A program made the position numbers and the translations under genes. From Bacteroidota bacterium (lineage in GTDB: Bacteria; Bacteroidota; Bacteroidia; Flavobacteriales; Weeksellaceae): a stretch of 64,000 nucleotides of DNA. The stretch covers positions 1-64,000 of the forward strand of contig JAFDZI010000021.1 of NCBI GenBank assembly GCA_018266955.1, given 5' to 3'. Every line of letters starts with the position of its first letter. Position 1 is the stretch's first letter. Below the pieces are notes generated by a model that saw nothing but the letters and a program-made list of their open reading frames with translations, was not told where the DNA came from and made no database searches. Of this stretch, positions 60,100 to 64,000 are shown in pieces.

Positions 60100-61671
60100 A
60101 TGACACCTACTGTAATTATTATCGGTATTGTATGTCTGGTAATCGGAGCCATAATTGGAATGATGTTTTCCAAAAGCTCACTTAATTCCAAAGCAAAATT
60201 TATTTTGGATGATGCCCAGAAAAATGCCGAGAATATAATAGAAAAAGCGAATGTACAAGCAGAAGCTACCAGAAAAGAAAAACACTTGCAAGCCAAAGAA
60301 AAATTCTTGGAATTAAAGTCGCAACATGATGCAGACATCCAAGCAAGAGAAAGAAAAATGCAAGAAGCCGAAAAAAGAATCAAAGACAAAGAAAACAAGT
60401 TAAATGATGATTTGAATAAAACGGCTAAACTGGAAAAAGACCTAGACAAACAAATCGCAGATTATTCCAGGAAAAATGAAATCATAGAGAAGAAACAGCA
60501 AGAACTCGATGTAGCCAATGCACAAAAAGTGGAAATGCTAGAGAAGATTTCTAATTACACTGCCGAAGAAGCTAAAAATGATTTGGTAGAATTAATGAAA
60601 TCCGAAGCCAAGTCCAGAGCTCAATCTCATGTACAAAGCATCATGGAAGAAGCTCAAATGAATGCTAAAAACGAGGCTAGAAAAATCGTTATACAAACCA
60701 TTCAAAGAATTGGAACCGAGCAAGCAGTGGAAAATTCAGTTTCTGTATTTAATATAGAATCTGACGAAGTTAAAGGTAGAATTATCGGAAGAGAAGGTAG
60801 AAATATTAGGGCTCTGGAAGCGGCAACTGGTGTAGAAATTATTGTAGATGACACACCAGAAGCTATTTTACTCTCTTGTTTTGATCCGGTTAGAAGAGAA
60901 ATTGCAAGACTATCTTTGCACCGTTTGGTAACCGATGGAAGAATTCACCCAGCCAGAATTGAAGAAGTGGTGGAGAAAACCAGAAAACAAATTGAAGAAG
61001 AAATTATTGAAGTTGGTAAAAGAACCATCATCGACTTAGGAATTCATGGTTTGCATCCTGAATTGGTGAAAATCGTTGGTCGAATGAAATACCGTTCTTC
61101 TTACGGTCAAAATTTATTACAACACTCCAGAGAAGTTGCCAATATTGCTGCTACAATGGCGGCAGAATTGGGCTTGAATGTTAAACTAGCCAAAAGAGCA
61201 GGTCTTTTACACGACATAGGAAAAGTTCCAGAACAAGAATCTGAATTACCACACGCACTATTAGGAATGCAATGGGCTGAAAAATATGGAGAAAATCCTG
61301 AGGTAATCAATGCAATAGGTGCACACCACGACGAAATTGAAATGACATCTCTATTGTCTCCTATCATACAAGTGGCCGATGGAATTTCTGGAGCTAGACC
61401 AGGAGCTAGAAGACAAGTGCTAGAATCCTATATTCAACGATTAAAAGATTTAGAAGCTACAGCACTTGGTTTTGATGGAGTTTCTAGCGCATATGCAATT
61501 CAAGCCGGTAGAGAACTGAGAGTAATGGTTGAAAGTGCGAAGGTAAACGACGAACAATCGGCTCAGTTGTCTTATGATATATCAGAAAAAATTCAAAATG
61601 AATTGACTTATCCTGGACAAGTAAAAATTACCGTTATTCGAGAAACAAGATCCGTAAATATCGCAAGATAA
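60100..61671 (+). CDS. rny: Ribonuclease Y
   Basis: 523 residues. An N-terminal membrane helix ([19 protein letters not shown]) is followed by a long coiled coil (about 30-200), a KH domain ([20 protein letters not shown], about 228-247) and an HD domain with [11 protein letters not shown] and the HHDE motif [11 protein letters not shown]. It is a membrane-anchored endonuclease that starts mRNA decay. Length and domain order are standard. A 285-nt leader region before it holds the 6S RNA gene. Confidence 0.96.
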   Translation: MTPTVIIIGIVCLVIGAIIGMMFSKSSLNSKAKFILDDAQKNAENIIEKANVQAEATRKEKHLQAKEKFLELKSQHDADIQARERKMQEAEKRIKDKENKLNDDLNKTAKLEKDLDKQIADYSRKNEIIEKKQQELDVANAQKVEMLEKISNYTAEEAKNDLVELMKSEAKSRAQSHVQSIMEEAQMNAKNEARKIVIQTIQRIGTEQAVENSVSVFNIESDEVKGRIIGREGRNIRALEAATGVEIIVDDTPEAILLSCFDPVRREIARLSLHRLVTDGRIHPARIEEVVEKTRKQIEEEIIEVGKRTIIDLGIHGLHPELVKIVGRMKYRSSYGQNLLQHSREVANIAATMAAELGLNVKLAKRAGLLHDIGKVPEQESELPHALLGMQWAEKYGENPEVINAIGAHHDEIEMTSLLSPIIQVADGISGARPGARRQVLESYIQRLKDLEATALGFDGVSSAYAIQAGRELRVMVESAKVNDEQSAQLSYDISEKIQNELTYPGQVKITVIRETRSVNIAR

Positions 61672-61693
61672 TTACTCTTTATATTGAATTTTA

Positions 61694-61726
61694 AAAGCTA
61701 TCCTGATTTTTTAGGATGGCTTTTTT
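61694..61726 (+). terminator. Terminator of rny
   Basis: AAAGCTATCCT (61694-61704) pairs with AGGATGGCTTT (61713-61723) with one G-T pair and runs into six T residues. Confidence 0.8.
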
Positions 61727-61984
61727 GCTTAAATTTTGATGTTTAACGATATAAATAAATGGAATTGTTATGGTTTAGAGCATTATTTATATAAAATTGT
61801 TCACAAACTTTTTGTAAATAATTAATAATGATCGATGTCATTGTTTTAAACAAAGAATTAGATTAACAATATAGAAAATAGATAATTACAAATGATTATT
61901 ATTGATGAATGATTTTTAGATATAACAAAATTTCGGCGGGCCGCAGGCCCGCCGAAACTAAAATTATTCGATAAACATTACCTC
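61727..61984. other. AT-rich gap with one GC-rich hairpin
   Basis: Most of this spacer is A/T-rich and has no reading frame. It contains a perfect 12-bp GC-rich stem, TTTCGGCGGGCC (61931-61942) with GGCCCGCCGAAA (61946-61957), around GCA. On the minus strand the stem is followed by TTTTG, so it can terminate the acyl-CoA dehydrogenase transcript. Confidence 0.6.
61931..61957 (-). terminator. Strong GC-rich terminator hairpin after the acyl-CoA dehydrogenase gene
   Basis: The stem described for this gap lies 27 nt beyond the dehydrogenase stop on the minus strand and is followed there by a TTTTGTTAT tract. Its GC content is far above the surrounding DNA. Confidence 0.65.
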
Positions 61985-63760
61985 CTAGTAATGCCCTTTT
62001 TCAACAAAATGAGCCGCTACTTTTTCGGTTAATGCCACTACATTCGGGTGATTGGTATATTTGGTAAATCGTCTTAGACCAGAAAGCATCATTCTTTGCT
62101 CATCTCCTTCAGCAAAAGAAATAATCCCTTCTTTGGCCGCTACAATCGTTTTTTCTACCGCTTTGTACAAGTTCAATTGTGCCATGGAAGCTTCTACAGA
62201 ATCTGATGCAAAATGCTTTTCAGCTCTCAACACTGCCGATTCTGCCATATAGATTTGGTTTAATATTTCGGAAGCATTTAATAATAGATGTTGTTGTTTT
62301 TCAATATCCATCATATACTTTTGAAGTGCCGCTCCGGAAACCATCAAAAATACTTTTTTCAAGTTGGCCAAAATGGCTTTTTCTTCACTCATATAAGCCG
62401 AATAATCCGGAACTTCAAAAGATGGTATTCCCATTAATTCTTTAGAAATGGCCATGGCAGGAGATAATAAATCCAACTGACCTTTCATCGCTCTCTTAAT
62501 TAACATTCCTACCGCTAATAGTCGGTTAATTTCATTGGTTCCTTCGTAGATTCTACCAATACGGGCATCTCTCCAAGCAGCTTCGATAGGCGTATCTTCA
62601 GAGAATCCCATTCCACCAAAAACTTGGATGCCTTCATCTGCCGTATTTTGGGTAAGATCTGAAACAAAAACTTTTAAAATAGAGCATTCAACGGCAAATT
62701 CTTCCACCCCTTTTAGTTCGGCTTCTTGGTGGTTCATCCCTGCGGCAACCAACTCATTTATTTTATTTTGAATATCATTTGCTGCTCTATACACCCCAGC
62801 TTCGGACACAAAAATACCGGTGGCCATTTCTGCAATTTTCTTTCTAATCGCTCCAAAAGTTGAAATAGAAACACCAAATTGCTTTCTCTCGTTAGCATAC
62901 TTTACAGAATGTTCAAGAATTCTTCTTTGGCCATCTAAGTTGGCAGCGGCTAATTTTATTCTACCTACATTCAGTGCATTCAACGCGATTTTGAAACCGT
63001 TATTTCTTTCCCCCAACATATTTTCTACGGGAACCTTCATATTATTGAAGAACACCTGACGGGTAGAAGAGGAACGAATACCTAATTTATGTTCTTCTTC
63101 GCCCATTGTTAGGGAATTAGGGTCTTCCAATTCGGAACGGTTAATCACAAAACCAGTGATATTTTTGTCGTCATCAATTTTGGCAAAAAGAGTAAATGTA
63201 TCGGCAAAACCAGCATTGGAAATCCACATTTTCTGGCCATTGATGATGTAATGTTTCCCATCTTCAGAAAGTACCGCTTTGGTTTTTCCGGAATTGGCAT
63301 CAGAACCTGCATCAGGCTCCGTCAAACAATAAGAACCGAATTTTAGTCCGGCAGCTAAGTCCGGTAAGTATTTTTTCTTCAATTCTTCTGTACCGTAGAA
63401 AAGGGTAGGAAGGGTACCAATTCCGGTGTGTGCACCAAAAGCCGTAGCCAAAGAGCCATTACCTCCAGAAAGTACATCGCAGGCTAAAGTAGTAGATATG
63501 AAATCCATGCCCATTCCGCCATATTCTTCCGGAACGGTAATGCCTAACATCCCCATTTCTCCCAATTTTTTCATGCATTCTTCGGTTAATGCATAATCTT
63601 TCTTTTCAAAACGATCGTGTTGAGGAATTACTTCACGATCAATAAATTCTTTTGCCGAATCTCTGAGCATTTTTTGCTCTTCTGTCAGTTCTTCTAAACT
63701 AAAAATTGCTGTTGCTGGAGTTTCCTTTATTAGGAAAGATCCCCCGATTAAATTTGACAT
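61985..63760 (-). CDS. Acyl-CoA dehydrogenase, long form
   Basis: 591 residues. The flavoenzyme core (about 1-410) has YCLTEPDAGSDANSGKTKAV (about 143-162), WISNAGFADTFTLFAKID and QVFGGMGFSEDTPIEAAWRD. The usual enzymes stop near 380-400 residues; here a further 180-residue helical domain follows (AISKELMGIPSFEVPDYSAY onwards), as in very-long-chain-type (ACAD9/VLCAD-like) enzymes. The first step of beta-oxidation is the likely role. The catalytic Glu is probably in the IYEGTNEINR region (GTNEI). Confidence 0.93.
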   Translation of the reverse strand: MSNLIGGSFLIKETPATAIFSLEELTEEQKMLRDSAKEFIDREVIPQHDRFEKKDYALTEECMKKLGEMGMLGITVPEEYGGMGMDFISTTLACDVLSGGNGSLATAFGAHTGIGTLPTLFYGTEELKKKYLPDLAAGLKFGSYCLTEPDAGSDANSGKTKAVLSEDGKHYIINGQKMWISNAGFADTFTLFAKIDDDKNITGFVINRSELEDPNSLTMGEEEHKLGIRSSSTRQVFFNNMKVPVENMLGERNNGFKIALNALNVGRIKLAAANLDGQRRILEHSVKYANERKQFGVSISTFGAIRKKIAEMATGIFVSEAGVYRAANDIQNKINELVAAGMNHQEAELKGVEEFAVECSILKVFVSDLTQNTADEGIQVFGGMGFSEDTPIEAAWRDARIGRIYEGTNEINRLLAVGMLIKRAMKGQLDLLSPAMAISKELMGIPSFEVPDYSAYMSEEKAILANLKKVFLMVSGAALQKYMMDIEKQQHLLLNASEILNQIYMAESAVLRAEKHFASDSVEASMAQLNLYKAVEKTIVAAKEGIISFAEGDEQRMMLSGLRRFTKYTNHPNVVALTEKVAAHFVEKGHY

Positions 63761-63789
63761 ATTTTTTGTAATTAATTTTGTTTTTAATT

Positions 63790-63820
63790 GAATAAAGAAG
63801 ATAGAATAAAGAATAAAGAC
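63790..63820. repeat. Short GAATAAAGA tandem tract
   Basis: GAATAAAGAAGATA, GAATAAA, GAATAAAGAC in series. It shares its core with the repeat at 54390-54453. It lies between the four-helix-bundle stop and the dehydrogenase start. Confidence 0.6.
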
Positions 63821-63821
63821 T

Positions 63822-64000
63822 TTACGATTGTAGATTTTTTTGAAATCCAGAAATCATTTTTTGTAATTCAGTTATTTTGTTCTCAATATTTTCGAGTCGT
63901 GGTGAATCAAAATATTTTCTATTAGCCGAAATAATTATCTGTGTATGTAATTCATAAAGTGAACCCAGACTTATTTCCAAAAACCGATTGAAATCTTTTG
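63822..64000 (-). CDS. Four-helix-bundle protein (23S rRNA intervening-sequence type), partial
   Basis: The stop is at 63824-63822 and the start lies beyond the right edge, so only the last 58 residues are visible. Translation of the minus strand gives DFNRFLEISLGSLYELHTQI, then IISANRKYF..PRLENIENKI and a final helix. The RFLEISLGSLYEL segment is the hallmark of the small four-helix-bundle (IVS, S23-like) family. In this phylum such genes are single and of unknown role. The family name comes from intervening sequences in 23S rRNA; no rRNA is here. Confidence 0.85.
   Translation of the reverse strand, partial: KDFNRFLEISLGSLYELHTQIIISANRKYFDSPRLENIENKITELQKMISGFQKNLQS

Noticed and set aside
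61800-61840. Possible fifth copy of the dispersed module (AATTAATAATGATCGATG)
   Set aside because: Only the first A/T-rich half is similar. The TTG/CGAACCACTTCG/TAGGTT block and a downstream gene start are missing, so chance similarity is likely.

Overview
The window is a chromosomal segment of a low-GC Bacteroidota, most likely class Flavobacteriia and probably family Weeksellaceae (Chryseobacterium-like). Several independent signs support this. There is a type IX secretion gene (porT) and a protein with a C-terminal T9SS sorting domain. The promoters are of Bacteroidota type (TTG about 20 nt upstream of TAnnTTTG). A DUF2723 membrane protein is present, and isoprenoids are made by the mevalonate route (mvaD, idi). 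A cysteate-synthase/fatty-acyltransferase pair is typical of sulfonolipid (capnine) producers, and a 6S-Flavo-like RNA lies between zapA and rny. No tRNA, rRNA, CRISPR array or prophage was recognised. Taxonomy is inferred from gene content, not from a marker gene.

Layout. 0.2-6.7 kb: a TPR membrane regulator, then a co-oriented set (NAD-dependent epimerase, acyl-CoA ligase, mevalonate-diphosphate decarboxylase, VOC protein). 6.7-14.9 kb, minus strand: TonB-dependent receptor, kdsA, and two large envelope-glycosylation-type membrane proteins. 15.1-21.3 kb, plus strand: cysteate-synthase-like and alpha-oxoamine-synthase genes, a glycosyltransferase, lpdA and a T9SS cargo protein. 21.4-25.1 kb: cvfB-like gene, zinc-ribbon protein, mscL, lgt, yidD and a small membrane protein. 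25.2-31.1 kb: an accessory restriction-modification island. 31.1-43.4 kb: rarA, an hbd-like gene, a polytopic membrane protein, prmC-yaaA-tsaC-like genes, a two-component pair, a yggS-like gene and a sigma-54-type response regulator without a DNA-binding domain. 43.5-51.9 kb: MATE exporter, CAT-like acetyltransferase, pruA, CHAP-like peptidase, ArsC-like protein, gcvT, idi and a lipoprotein. 52-57 kb: an IS5-type element and two ketoacyl synthases III flanking an orphan histidine kinase. 57-64 kb: menG, porT, zapA, 6S RNA, rny, a fused-length acyl-CoA dehydrogenase and a partial four-helix-bundle gene.

The restriction-modification island holds an XRE regulator, a methyltransferase-like protein with no NPPY motif, and a 1320-residue protein that appears to join a GIY-YIG nuclease, an SF2 helicase and an Eco57I-like adenine methyltransferase. 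A small gene follows. After it lies a second, broken copy of the junction between the big gene and the small gene, a scar of recombination at the specificity end.

The most unexpected signal is a dispersed module of about 150 bp, present four times (24487-24643, 32888-33051 reversed, 44886-45032, 48612-48768). Every copy lies directly upstream of a start codon and points the same way relative to an otherwise unrelated gene. Each copy ends in a conserved block (TTG, 19-20 nt, then a TAGGTTTG-like hexamer) whose spacer is itself conserved (CGAACCACTTCG). It looks like a portable promoter or regulon module. Other repeats are two flavobacterial palindromes, an 8-bp minisatellite running into the end of idi, and a 14-bp polypurine tandem repeat.
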